Source: Lentisphaeria bacterium
GTDB taxonomy: Bacteria; Verrucomicrobiota; Lentisphaeria; Victivallales; Victivallaceae
DNA length: 64,000 bases
Reading direction: 5' to 3'
Assembly (NCBI GenBank): GCA_022009855.1
Contig: CP091727.1
Span: 3,472,001 to 3,536,000, forward strand
Shown here: piece after piece, positions 31,434 through 38,971 of the stretch
Layout of the letters: each line of letters begins with the position of its first letter
Numbering within the stretch: the stretch's first letter is position 1
Notes under the pieces: generated by a model
Databases searched by the model: none
What the model was told of the DNA's origin: nothing
What the model saw: the letters and a program-made list of their open reading frames with translations, nothing else
Translations under genes and position numbers: made by a program

Positions 31434-31929
31434 ATGAAAACCGTACTCTATCCCGGATCGTTCGATCCGTTCACCAACGGCCATCTGGATCTGGTGGTCC
31501 GCGCCGGGCTGCTCTTCGATCAGGTGATCGTTGCGGTGGCCGTGAATTCCGAGAAGACGCCGATGTTTACGCTGGAAGAGCGCAAAGGAACTCATCGAGA
31601 AGAGTTGCGCCGAGCTTCCGCATGTTCGCGTGGTTGCTTTCCGCGGCCTTCTGGTCGATGCGATCGAGCAGTATCACGCCCAGGCGGTGCTTCGCGGACT
31701 CCGTGCCTTCTCCGACTTCGAATATGAGTTGCAGATGGCGTTGATGAACCGAAGTCTCCGTCCGCAATGCGAAACCATTTTCATGATGCCGACGCTCAAC
31801 AATTCGTTTGTCGCCTCCCGGCTGGTGAAGGAGGTCGCCGCACTGCACGGGGATTTCCGCCATTACGTCCCCGCCGTCGTCGCCGACGCCATTGAAGCAA
31901 AACTCGCCGCGAAGGAGGTGAGGGAATGA
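31434..31929 (+). CDS. coaD: Phosphopantetheine adenylyltransferase (frameshifted)
   Basis: CoaD adds AMP to 4'-phosphopantetheine, the fourth step of CoA synthesis. YPGSFDPFTNGHLDL at the N-terminus holds the (T/H)xGH nucleotide motif; AVLRGLRAFSDFEYELQMALMNR and PTLNNSFVASRLVKEVAALHGD (with the SSS/SR loop region) complete the family pattern. The frame breaks near 31588 where GCAAAGG has one A too many; removing it gives ERKELIEKSCAELPHVRVV. About 164 residues, the usual size. The gene is essential in bacteria, so the break is almost certainly an error in the sequence. The stop overlaps the yceD start (ATGA). Confidence 0.92.
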
Positions 31930-32390
31930 TCCGTTTTTCCGTCGCCCGGCTCGAGAAGGAGCCGATCGAACTGGTCGGGAGCGAACCGGCTGAATTTCTG
32001 GAGATCGAGCCCACCGGACTGCTGGCGGTCAGTGCGCCGGTCTCCTACGATCTCGTGGTCAAATCGGTTTCCGGCGGCGCGCTGGTGGAGGGGACGGTCT
32101 CGACCCGCCTCTCCGGAGCCTGCGGCCGCTGTCTCGAACCGGTCGAAGAGGAGGTCGTCGCCGACAATATCTGTCTCTTTCTCGAAATCGGAGACGAGGA
32201 GGAGATGGATATTTCCGAGGACATCCGTTCCGAAATGCTTCTTGCGCTGCCGATGACGCTGCTCTGCTCCGACGACTGTCGGGGATTGTGTCCGGTCTGC
32301 GGCGCCAACCGCAACCGCACCGACTGCGGCTGTGAGCCGCCTTCGTCCGGGCCCTCCTGCTGGGATGCGCTGGATGATCTGAAGCTGTAA
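31926..32390 (+). CDS. yceD: YceD/DUF177 family protein
   Basis: Intact 154 residues. The C-terminal half has the family's cysteines: CGRCLEPVEEEV, LLCSDDCRGLCPVCGANRN and TDCGC, which look like a zinc site, and the acidic stretch LEIGDEEEMDISEDIRSEMLLALPM typical of DUF177. YceD homologues are linked to 23S rRNA accumulation and usually lie directly before rpmF (ribosomal protein L32). Here no rpmF follows; a strong terminator comes 25 bases after the stop. It is translationally coupled to coaD by a 4-base overlap. Confidence 0.9.
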   Translation: MIRFSVARLEKEPIELVGSEPAEFLEIEPTGLLAVSAPVSYDLVVKSVSGGALVEGTVSTRLSGACGRCLEPVEEEVVADNICLFLEIGDEEEMDISEDIRSEMLLALPMTLLCSDDCRGLCPVCGANRNRTDCGCEPPSSGPSCWDALDDLKL

Positions 32391-32414
32391 CATTTCCCGC
32401 TCGTCTTCAGTGAA

Positions 32415-32455
32415 GGCGCCCCGCCGTTCCGGCGTGGGCGCCCTTTCCTTTTTTC
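32415..32455 (+). terminator. Intrinsic terminator of coaD-yceD
   Basis: A 12-bp GC stem (GGCGCCCCGCCG with GGCGTGGGCGCC, loop TTCC; one internal mismatch or wobble) at 32415-32442 is followed by CTTTCCTTTTTTCC. Confidence 0.8.
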
Positions 32456-32576
32456 CTCAGAAAGGATTCCGGTCGGGAATTGACAAAATTCCTAACTGAA
32501 ACGGAAGGCGGTGCGGCATTCGCCGTACCCTGCCGGTTCCGTGAAGGCAAGGTTACGATCGGGAAGGAAAAATTTT

Positions 32577-33027
32577 ATGGAAGAAGAAACAGTGGAGTCC
32601 GCGCATGCCTACACCCTCGACGAAATGGCCGAGCTTTGTTTCGAGGTGGAGCAGTTCAAATTGTCGGGCCGCTCCAGACTCGACCGCTATACGTATGCGG
32701 AACTGTGTCGGCTCTGCAACGGCATCGGGGCGGAGTGGATGCCGAAAATCATGCGGAATTTGCTGACTGCACTCTCGCCCTTTGCGGAACCCGCGGCGGT
32801 GATTCACGACGTGGAGTATTTCGAAGGGGGAGCGGAGAGGGAGCGCGGAATGGCCGACCTGCAGTTTCGAGACAACATCGTCATCACGGCGAAAAAAGTG
32901 CTACCGCTGGTACCATCCGCTGCGGTATCTCGCGATGGTGCGGGCAGAATGTTTTTATCTGCTGTTGCGGCTTTTCGGAAAAGTCGCCTGGCGGGGAGAG
33001 GAGAAGGACCGTGTCGAGCATCAATGA
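32577..33027 (+). CDS. Phage-like protein with HD-x-x-Y motif, phospholipase A2-like (frameshifted)
   Basis: About 150 residues. The core LCNGIGAEWMPKIMRNLLTALSP, then AVIHDVEYFEGG, then ERGMADLQFRDN, matches the pattern N-G-x-G-x-x-W-x-P...HD-x-x-Y...AD-x-x-F of small phage proteins related to phospholipase A2 folds, with His and Asp as the would-be catalytic pair. The frame changes near 32892 in AAAAAA; the corrected C-terminus is basic and aromatic (KCYRWYHPLRYLAMVRAECFYLLLRLFGK) and could bind membrane. AAGGAAA precedes the ATG at 32577. It overlaps the next small membrane-protein gene by 17 bases. The role is inferred from motif and context. Confidence 0.5.
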
Positions 33028-33256
33028 ACGAATGACCGCGCTGGAATCGCTGACTTCGGAAAACAACAAGACGCTGTGGCGGATTCACGAGGCGATCTAC
33101 GGCAACGGCAAACCTGGACTGCTGGCCGAGGTGCGGGTCCTTGCCCAGAGCGTCGAACAGCATCACGCCGAACACCGCCAGTGCAAGATCGACTGGCAGT
33201 GGCTGGTGACGACGCTGATCGCGGTGGCCGCGGTGGCGGCGGTGTTCCTGCGGTAG
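33011..33256 (+). CDS. Small phage-like protein with C-terminal membrane helix
   Basis: 81 residues from a GTG at 33011 with GGAGAAGG 5 bases upstream. The N-terminal two thirds is helical and charged (MTALESLTSENNKTLWRIHE, IYGNGKPGLLAEVRVLAQSVEQ), and the last 17 residues are a membrane helix (LVTTLIAVAAVAAVFLR). The GNGKPGL segment followed by a heptad helix and a tail anchor is seen in small phage lysis-region or XhlA-like proteins. It overlaps the phospholipase-like gene, so the two are translated together. A holin-like or membrane-association role is a guess. Confidence 0.55.
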   Translation: MSSINERMTALESLTSENNKTLWRIHEAIYGNGKPGLLAEVRVLAQSVEQHHAEHRQCKIDWQWLVTTLIAVAAVAAVFLR

Positions 33257-33290
33257 CGGAGGCGTCGTCGGCACGGCCTTGCCGACGCGG

Positions 33291-33701
33291 CTATTTTGTC
33301 GCAGTTCCGGTGATTCTGCCGGAAGCGTCGCGATAGACGATTCTGCCGCCGCTCTCTGTGGCGGAGCCGGTGACTCTGCCGGAGGCGTCGCGATAGGTGG
33401 TGCGGCTGCCGTTCACCGTTGCGCTGCCTGAGATTTTCCCGGAGGCGTCGCGGTAGGTGGTGCGACTGCCGCTCTCCGTGGCGGAGCCGGTGACTCTGCC
33501 GGAGGCGTCGCGATAGGTGGTGCGGCTGCCGCTGGTGGCGGCGCTGCCGGAGATTTTTCCGGAAGCGTCCCGGTAGGTGGTTCGGTTGCCGCTGGTCGTC
33601 GATCTGCCGGAAACCCTGCCGGAAGCGTCCCGGTAGGTGGTGTTTCCTGCTCCCATTGCCACGCAGCCGGTCAGAAGAATTGCTGCAAGATATTTCCACA
33701 T
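33291..33701 (-). CDS. YRDASG-repeat lipoprotein
   Basis: Intact 136 residues. A short lipoprotein signal with lipobox LTGC (Cys13) leads directly into six tandem copies of a 20-residue repeat with consensus TTYRDASG(R/K)(V/I)(S/T)GSAT(E/T)SGSR; the last copy is truncated after 16 residues. Copies 2 and 4 use KISG and copies 1, 3, 5 and 6 use RVSG, RVTG or RITG, so the unit may be duplicating in pairs. The pattern Tyr-x-Asp-x-x-Gly recalls YD/RHS-like beta repeats, but the unit is shorter. It is the only minus-strand gene within the small-gene cassette. I know of similar short proteins in other bacteria but no function. Confidence 0.8.
   Translation of the reverse strand: MWKYLAAILLTGCVAMGAGNTTYRDASGRVSGRSTTSGNRTTYRDASGKISGSAATSGSRTTYRDASGRVTGSATESGSRTTYRDASGKISGSATVNGSRTTYRDASGRVTGSATESGGRIVYRDASGRITGTATK
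33294..33641 (-). repeat. 60-bp tandem repeats coding YRDASG units
   Basis: Six head-to-tail 60-bp units (last one 48 bp). The plus strand shows GGAGGCGTCGCGATAGGTGG or close variants at each 60-base step. Reading frame is kept throughout. Confidence 0.85.
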
Positions 33702-33847
33702 GATTCCAGCCCTCCCGGATTCAATATAATCCCTGAAAGAAAAAAATCAACCGTCATCGGCGTTCTTCGAGGGTTGACAGACTGTCTTATTTCGGAGAGG
33801 CGGAATTCCCCGTCTCGAAACAGAATTGACAGAGGAGAAAACAGGCG

Positions 33848-33997
33848 ATGGGTGACAAGTGCGGCGCAGTATGCGAGGTCTACAGCCGGGTGTGCGGATA
33901 TTTCCGGCCGGTGGCAAACTGGAACAAGGGCAAGAAAGAGGAGTTTCGCGACCGGAAGAGTTTCGGGTCGCCGCCGTGCCGGCGGCAATGGCGCTGA
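33848..33997 (+). CDS. Stand-alone NrdD C-terminal-like zinc domain protein
   Basis: A 49-residue protein: MGDKCGAVCEVYSRVCGYF then RPVANWNKGKKEEFRDRKSF. This is the C-terminal segment of anaerobic ribonucleotide reductase NrdD (family consensus EVYSRV-x-GY-x-RPV-x-NWNKGK-x-EEF-x-DR), including three Cys that could bind zinc, but without the rest of the enzyme. GAGGAG lies 9 bases before the ATG at 33848, so it is a real start and not the tail of a longer gene. The last residues (GSPPCRRQWR) differ from NrdD, and the stop at 33995-33997 overlaps the next lipoprotein. Small NrdD-tail proteins are known in phages and mobile regions; function is unknown. Confidence 0.7.
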   Translation: MGDKCGAVCEVYSRVCGYFRPVANWNKGKKEEFRDRKSFGSPPCRRQWR

Positions 33998-34317
33998 TGG
34001 TGGCGCTGACCGGCGGCTGTGCCGCGGTGGACGCGGTCACCGCTTCGACCAGGGAGAAGAGCGTTGCCGCGGGCAGCGACACGTGGGGCGGCGGCCTGGA
34101 GGCGAAGGTGGCGACCGTGGACTGTCCGGTACCCGGGTTCGAGTGCTGGTTCGGTCGCCGGAAGGTGTGGTACGCGAGTGTCCGGGACCGGGCGACCGGG
34201 CAGGCCGCCGCGGAGATCGTCCGGGCGTCGAACTCACCGCTCTCGATCTCGGCGGGAGCCGGCGGAGTGAATGCCGGAAACGATTCTCCCGGCAACACGG
34301 CTGCGCCGCAGCAATGA
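33988..34317 (+). CDS. Small lipoprotein, unknown function
   Basis: 109 residues from the ATG at 33988 (a GTG at 33976 is possible). A lipoprotein signal MALMVALTGGCAAVDAV has lipobox LTGGC. The middle contains GFECWFGRRKVWYASVRDRATGQ and the end is low complexity (SISAGAGGVNAGNDSPGNTAAPQQ). No family is recognised. It overlaps the NrdD-tail gene and is closed by a strong terminator, so it is the last gene of the small-gene cassette. A spanin-like or surface role would fit the neighbours but is not shown by the sequence. Confidence 0.6.
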   Translation: MALMVALTGGCAAVDAVTASTREKSVAAGSDTWGGGLEAKVATVDCPVPGFECWFGRRKVWYASVRDRATGQAAAEIVRASNSPLSISAGAGGVNAGNDSPGNTAAPQQ

Positions 34318-34320
34318 AAA

Positions 34321-34356
34321 AAACGCCGGCCAGCAGTTCTGCGGACCGGCGTTTTT
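34321..34356. terminator. Bidirectional intrinsic terminator
   Basis: AAACGCCGG (34321-34329) pairs with CCGGCGTTT (34346-34354), flanked by A-run and T-run, so it can end both the lipoprotein gene (plus) and the secretin-like operon (minus). Confidence 0.75.
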
Positions 34357-34420
34357 CCGGGATGCGCCGGTTCAGCGGCGCTCGGGATCGACCAACAGCT
34401 GGTCAAATCCATATTCATTT

Positions 34421-36001
34421 TCATCGATCGATTTCAAACCGAAATTGTCGATGCGTTCCCCGGGTGTCCTTCATGAACTTCGTCTGTTCCCCGGTGACGC
34501 GGGTGGTCGGAATCACCGGCTGAATCGTCAAAACCGCGACAATCCGGCTCTTCTTGACGATCTCGCTCTCGCCGGAGAAGATCCAGCCCAGACCGGGCAG
34601 GTCGCCGAGAAACGGGACTTTGTTCACGCTTCGCACCAGATCGGACTTCTCCAGTCCGCCGATGTAGAAGACACTGCCTTCATTGCTCACCTGCAGCGTG
34701 GTTTCCAGTTCGGTTTTGCTCGTGCGCGGCGTACCGTCGCTGTGGAACCCGAGCAGGTTGGTGTTCTCCATCGACACCCGGACGATTGTCGACTTGCCGT
34801 ACACCTCCGGCAGCAGCGACATCCGGAAGCCGAACTCCGCATTGCTGCTCTTGCGCAACTTGCTGTTCTTCACCGTCGTAACGGTCGTTTCCCCGGGTTT
34901 GTTCGCCGTCAGGATCAGCGGTTCCGGCTGACCGGGAACCGTGATGGTGATCTCCGAATTCTCCGTGGCCGTCTCGGCAATCTCCTCCTCTCCGTCGCCG
35001 ATGATCGGGAAACGGGTGACGCTCTCGATGGTGCCGACCGCCTTGTTCCACACATCCAGCGTTCCGCTGGTCAACACTTTCGCCTTGCTCTTGCTGACCA
35101 GGAAATCCAGATACTTCGAATTCCATTTGGGATTGAAGTTGATGTAGTTCACATGGGCGTCCTTCACCATTTCCGTCGCATTGCCGATCGTGCCGATCAG
35201 CGGATCCCAGCCGTTCAGATAGGTCGCTCCGGCGGCAAAGAGGTCAAGGCCGGGGCCGTTCTTCCACGCCTGGAAGTCCACTCCGAGATTGCCGTCGTTC
35301 TCACTGTCGATCTCGTAGATCGTGTAGTGGAACAGAGCTTCGCCCGAAGGGCAGTCATACTGGGCAAGAACCGCTTCGATATTCTTCTGCGAAATCGGCG
35401 TGCAGAAGAAGACCAGCGCATTCATGCCGTTGTCCGCCCGGACCGTGTCGACGCCGTCGAGTTCGAGGGAGTCGTCGGCGCGCATGATACCGACCTGTTC
35501 GATCAGCTTCGCCAGCGTTGTCGCGTCGAAATACTTCGCATAGTAGACGAAGAAGCGCCGTCCGGCCTGGGCCGAGAGATCGGGGCGGTCGAGCATTTCC
35601 ACGACCTGGTCGATCGTCATGCCGTTGTCGAGTTTTTCGAAGCGGTACTGTTCAGCGGAGACGATCACCATTCCGGTGCCGTCGGCATATTTGATCGCTT
35701 CGACCTTCGTCTCATTGGTGTCGATCCGCCGGGAGCGGATGGCCGCCATGAGGTACGGCCGGATCTCGTAAGGATCCGCATGCTTGAGTTTGTAGACCCG
35801 GGTGTAAACGTAGGGATCGTTGTTCGTGTTGATGAAGGTGATCTCCTCCGTCGACTTGTCGATCGCCACGTTCAGCTGAGGCTGCACCTGCGTCGGCAGC
35901 GGTACCGGGGTCGGAACATCGATGGTTCCGCCGCTGAGCTTCCCCGCGAGGAAGAGTGCGGCGGCGATTCCAGGCAGCACTGTTCTGTGATTTGCGGACA
36001 T
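34421..36001 (-). CDS. Secretin-like protein (GspD/PilQ family C-terminus), second of a tandem pair
   Basis: Intact 526 residues with a signal-like start (TVLPGIAAALFLAGKLSGG). An N0/N1-like region (VYKLKHADPYEIRPYLMAAIRSRRI, then MTIDQVVEMLDRPD) precedes a middle segment with NLGVDFQAWKNGPGLDL, and the C-terminus has the secretin signature VPFLGDLPGLGWIFSGESEIVKKSRIVAVLTIQPVI (about residues 465-500). Secretins form outer-membrane rings for type II secretion, type IV pili or phage export. It starts 13 bases after the stop of its paralogue, with AGGAG between. No gspE, gspF or prepilin peptidase gene lies nearby, so the partners must be elsewhere or absent. Confidence 0.75.
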   Translation of the reverse strand: MSANHRTVLPGIAAALFLAGKLSGGTIDVPTPVPLPTQVQPQLNVAIDKSTEEITFINTNNDPYVYTRVYKLKHADPYEIRPYLMAAIRSRRIDTNETKVEAIKYADGTGMVIVSAEQYRFEKLDNGMTIDQVVEMLDRPDLSAQAGRRFFVYYAKYFDATTLAKLIEQVGIMRADDSLELDGVDTVRADNGMNALVFFCTPISQKNIEAVLAQYDCPSGEALFHYTIYEIDSENDGNLGVDFQAWKNGPGLDLFAAGATYLNGWDPLIGTIGNATEMVKDAHVNYINFNPKWNSKYLDFLVSKSKAKVLTSGTLDVWNKAVGTIESVTRFPIIGDGEEEIAETATENSEITITVPGQPEPLILTANKPGETTVTTVKNSKLRKSSNAEFGFRMSLLPEVYGKSTIVRVSMENTNLLGFHSDGTPRTSKTELETTLQVSNEGSVFYIGGLEKSDLVRSVNKVPFLGDLPGLGWIFSGESEIVKKSRIVAVLTIQPVIPTTRVTGEQTKFMKDTRGTHRQFRFEIDR

Positions 36002-36013
36002 TTCAAATTCTCC

Positions 36014-37437
36014 TTATTTTGCACTGTGCATGGCGGTCAGTGTATCGATCACCTTGCCCGCCGCGGGGGGTTGGAACATGTTCGATTCCTGCCGGAATCG
36101 CCGTCATGGTGACGAAGACCTTGAGTTTGCTGTCCACCGTGCTTTCCGAACCGAAGAGGTACTTCAGAATCGGGATGTCACCCAGGAACGGCATGCCGAT
36201 GTACTGTTCGACCTTCACATGCTTGTCGAATGCTCCGATCAGTCGTTCCACTCCGGTGTCGAGGGTCAGGCCGCCGGAGAAGCTGTTGCTCTCCATCGAG
36301 GCATTGCCGGCGTTGTCCACTTCGGCGAGGGAGTTGATGGTCAAACTCCAGTTGCTCATGAGCGTGAGTTTTCCTTCCGACGGATCGGCGGTGAAGTTGA
36401 TCGACGGGGCGAACAGTTCGAACTCAAAGGTCGATTCCGCCAGCGCGCCGATGACGACGGTCTGATCGGCGTCCTTGACCAGGTTCTGGAACTGCGGCGA
36501 GAACTTCAGCCGGAACACCCCTTCCCCGGTATCGTTTGCCGCCGGATCAAAGCTGTTGATCAGCGTCAGCGAGCCGGAGGAGGCGGTCCACGCCCGTCCC
36601 TTCTGCGCGAGCATCCGCAGGAACGTCGCATCGATGTTCGGTGCGACGAGGATGCCGCCTACGCCGTTTGTCGCCGTCGGCATGAAGCCGAGGATCTTCT
36701 CAAACGCATCCGCTTTGAGCGAATCGAAATCCATACTCATATCTCCGAAGTTGAATCCGGTGGAGAGCAGCTGAGCGCCGGGACCGTTTTTCCAGGCGAG
36801 GTAATCGAGCCCGAGTTCACGGAAGTCGTTGTCGGCAACGACGTAGACGTTGAACTTCACCTCAAGCTGCGGTACCGGACGGTCGAGCATCTTCAACAGG
36901 GAAAGATACGCTTCGCCCTGTGACTTTGAACTCTTGAAATAGAACGTATTGCTTCCGGCATGGTAAAACGAGGCTCCTTCTCCGCCGGCGGAGGTGAAGA
37001 CCTGTTCCAGTGCCTTCTGCATGTTGTCACTGCCGCGGTGCACGGGGCAGTAAACCCAGCGGGAGATGCCGTCGCCTTCGATTCTGGCGCCGGAGGCGTC
37101 TACTTTCGGCGAGGGATAGTCCAGCATTTTGACCATCTCATCCACCCACGGCATGAAGAGACTGCCGGTGGAGACGACGAGAAACTGTTTGCCTCCGCTG
37201 GAGTAGTCGACGCTCTGCACCAGGGACTGGCTGTCGAACCGTTTGACCGCGCCGCGGATGAACGGCAACAGGTCGTGGGCCCGCACGTACTTGAGTTCAT
37301 ACACCTTCGTTGTCATGTAGTGCTGATTGCGGTCCTCGTTGAAGACGATGGTGCGCTGTTTGTCTCCGTCCGCTGCAAACAGTGCGGGAACGGCGCAGAG
37401 CAGCGCCAGCAGGTACCATGTTCTGCAAAAGTTTCAT
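36014..37437 (-). CDS. Secretin-like protein, first of a tandem pair (frameshifted at both ends)
   Basis: About 475 residues. A signal peptide (LLALLCAVPALFAADG) joins the ATG at 37437 if one T is dropped near 37430; AGGAGG is 7 bases before that ATG. The body has VYELKYVRAHDLLPFIRGAVKRF (N0-like), a middle with ELGLDYLAWKNGPGAQLL that parallels the downstream paralogue, and a secretin-type end GVERLIGAFDKHVKVEQYIGMPFLGDIPILKYLFGSES, KLKVFVTMTAIP. Moving one base at the CCCCCCG near 36068 gives a natural end PTPAAGKVIDTLTAMHSAK with stop at 36014-36016. The two genes clearly arose by duplication. A sigma-54-like promoter lies 85 bases upstream. Confidence 0.75.
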
Positions 37438-37722
37438 CTGCTATCCTCCTGTGTTCCGGCGAATTGAGTTCGCCGCGGTTGTTATCGCGTGACACCTGGA
37501 AGATCACGCCTGCCTGGGATTAAGCATGAAACATGCCAAGTTGTTTTTAAATATATGTAATATCTTTTTAGTAAATGAAATATATGTTTTTTGACTTCCG
37601 CGACCTGTAGAGGTTGTCTGGAGGAAAGTACGGAAAATGTAAAAAAGGAGAAGCGGTAATTACGATTTTTTCCAGATGGGGAGGGGGACGGGCGTGTACC
37701 GTCGTTCTGCATCGACCGGAAA
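37438..37722. other. Intergenic leader and upstream region of the secretin pair
   Basis: With the terminator that follows, this makes 360 bases without a gene. It holds the sigma-54-like element (37522-37539), an AT-rich stretch around 37540-37600 with AAATATATG twice as a direct repeat, and an unexplained G-rich part. I see no RNA gene. Confidence 0.5.
37522..37539 (-). promoter_or_regulatory. Candidate sigma-54 promoter for the secretin-like operon
   Basis: The minus strand reads TTGGCATGTTTCATGCTT: GG and GC are separated by exactly 10 bases, and 13 of the 15 positions I compare with the consensus YTGGCACG-N4-TTGCW fit. The ATG lies 85 bases downstream. The same bases form the perfect inverted repeat GCATG-TTT-CATGC, so an operator is the main alternative. 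Confidence 0.45.
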
Positions 37723-37770
37723 TAAAAAAACTCCGCGAAGACGGGAGACGCAGTCCCGGTTCGGCGGAGT
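37723..37770 (-). terminator. Intrinsic terminator of the hydroxyacid dehydrogenase gene
   Basis: On the minus strand ACTCCGC and GCGGAGT form the outer stem and CGGGA/TCCCG an inner one, followed by TTTTTTT (plus 37724-37730), 28 bases past the stop. Confidence 0.65.
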
Positions 37771-37797
37771 CGATATCGCAAGTGTTCAGAAGCGGCG

Positions 37798-38776
37798 TTA
37801 CTTCCGGCTGGTGAGCAGCATGGATTCGTTCACCTCGTAACGGAGCGGTTCGCCGGCGAGGAAGCGTTTCAACTCCTCGATCATGTAATCGGCCATGCGG
37901 TGGACCTCATCGTTGACAGAGCCGGCGATGTGGCTCGACAGGCGGATGTTGGGCAGTGTGTAGAGCTTCGAGCCGGCCGGCGGCGGTTCGGGCCAGGTCA
38001 CGTCGAGCAACGCGGTAAGGTCGGGACGCGATTCGAGCACCTCCACGAGGCCCGCTTCGTCGACCTGAGCGCCGCGTCCGGTATTGATGAAGGTTGCTCC
38101 GGGGCGCATCGACGCGAAGAGTCCCCGGTGCAGCACCCCGATGTTGTCATCACGGTTCGGCAGGTGGTTGCTGATGACCAGGGCGGTCTGGAACACCTCT
38201 TCCAGCGAGACGGTCCGCCGTTCCGGACGAGAGGGGACGACCACGACGTTGATCTGGAACGCCTGGAGCAGCTCCCGGACTTTGGTGGAGATCGCTCCGG
38301 CGCCGATCAGCGCCACGGTTTCGCCGTAGACGCCGGGGCCGATGCAGGGCTTGCCGCTCTGCCAGTCGCCGGTGCGGTGGATTTCGCGGCTGTTGCGGAA
38401 GTATCCCTTGAGTGACAGCAGGATCTGGGCGACGCAGAATTCCGCCACCGGAATTGCGTTTGCCTGCCAGGCGCTGAGCACTTTTTACGCCGCGGGCCAG
38501 CAGCGGTCGCACGAAGGCGTCGGTGGCGCCGGCGCCGTAGAAGACCGCTCTGAGGTTGGGCAGGTATTTCGCCAGTTCCTCTTCGGAGAGCGACGGCATC
38601 CCCCAGGTGGAAAAGACGATTTCCACATCAGAGAAGCCGCCGTTGGCGAGCTCCTCCGCGGTGACGGTGCCTTCGCGCAGGTCGGTGAGCTCGGCGAGCC
38701 GGGCCTTGCGGTCCGGAGAGTAGACATAATTCACCTGTTCGGGATGGTTGCAGAGAAAGATGGTTTTGTATTTCAT
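37798..38776 (-). CDS. D-isomer 2-hydroxyacid dehydrogenase family protein (frameshifted)
   Basis: About 325 residues. The NAD-binding half shows VALIGAGAISTKVRELLQAF (a GxGxIS variant of GxGxxG), VVPSRPERRTVSLEEVF, TFINTGRGAQVDEAGLVEVLES and LLDVTWPEPPPAGSKLYTLPNIRLSSHIAGS, where the family has the catalytic Arg, Glu and His in turn (NTGRG, DV..PEP, HIAG). The N-terminal half (EIVFSTWGMPSLSEEELAKYLPNLRAVFYGAGATD) fits the lid domain. The two parts join across a shift near 38485 in an ACTTTTTA context. Start at 38776 with its own promoter. The substrate is unknown; sugar-acid or glyoxylate reduction is common in this group. Confidence 0.8.
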
Positions 38777-38807
38777 GGTTGTGATCCTGTTCCTTTGGTA
38801 ATCCATC

Positions 38808-38836
38808 ACTATATCACTCAAGGGGTGCGAATTCAA
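38808..38836 (-). promoter_or_regulatory. Sigma-70 type promoter for the dehydrogenase gene
   Basis: On the minus strand TTGAAT (plus 38831-38836) and TATAGT (plus 38808-38813), 17-base spacer, 31 bases before the ATG. Confidence 0.55.
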
Positions 38837-38909
38837 TATCTTCTCGTTTTTTTTTGAAAAATAACTGTATTTTCCGAAGTGGATTCCGTACGGTTTTCCG
38901 GGGAAGCGA

Positions 38910-38938
38910 TTGCCAAACGCTGGATTCTGTGCTATGTT
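38910..38938 (+). promoter_or_regulatory. Sigma-70 type promoter for the phosphohexomutase-like gene
   Basis: TTGCCA at 38910-38915 and TATGTT at 38933-38938, 17-base spacer. It lies inside the longer possible reading frame from 38879, which is why I start the gene at 38972. Confidence 0.5.
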
Positions 38939-38971
38939 GAAAGAAAGGCAACGGCAGGGAGTTTTCCAGCG

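Noticed and set aside
33291..33701. CRISPR array
   Set aside because: The 60-bp units are contiguous, coding and without unique spacers.
33859..34317. Single 152-residue protein starting at 33859
   Set aside because: Its first 43 residues are an out-of-frame reading of the NrdD-tail gene; a lipoprotein start at 33988 (or GTG 33976) is better supported.
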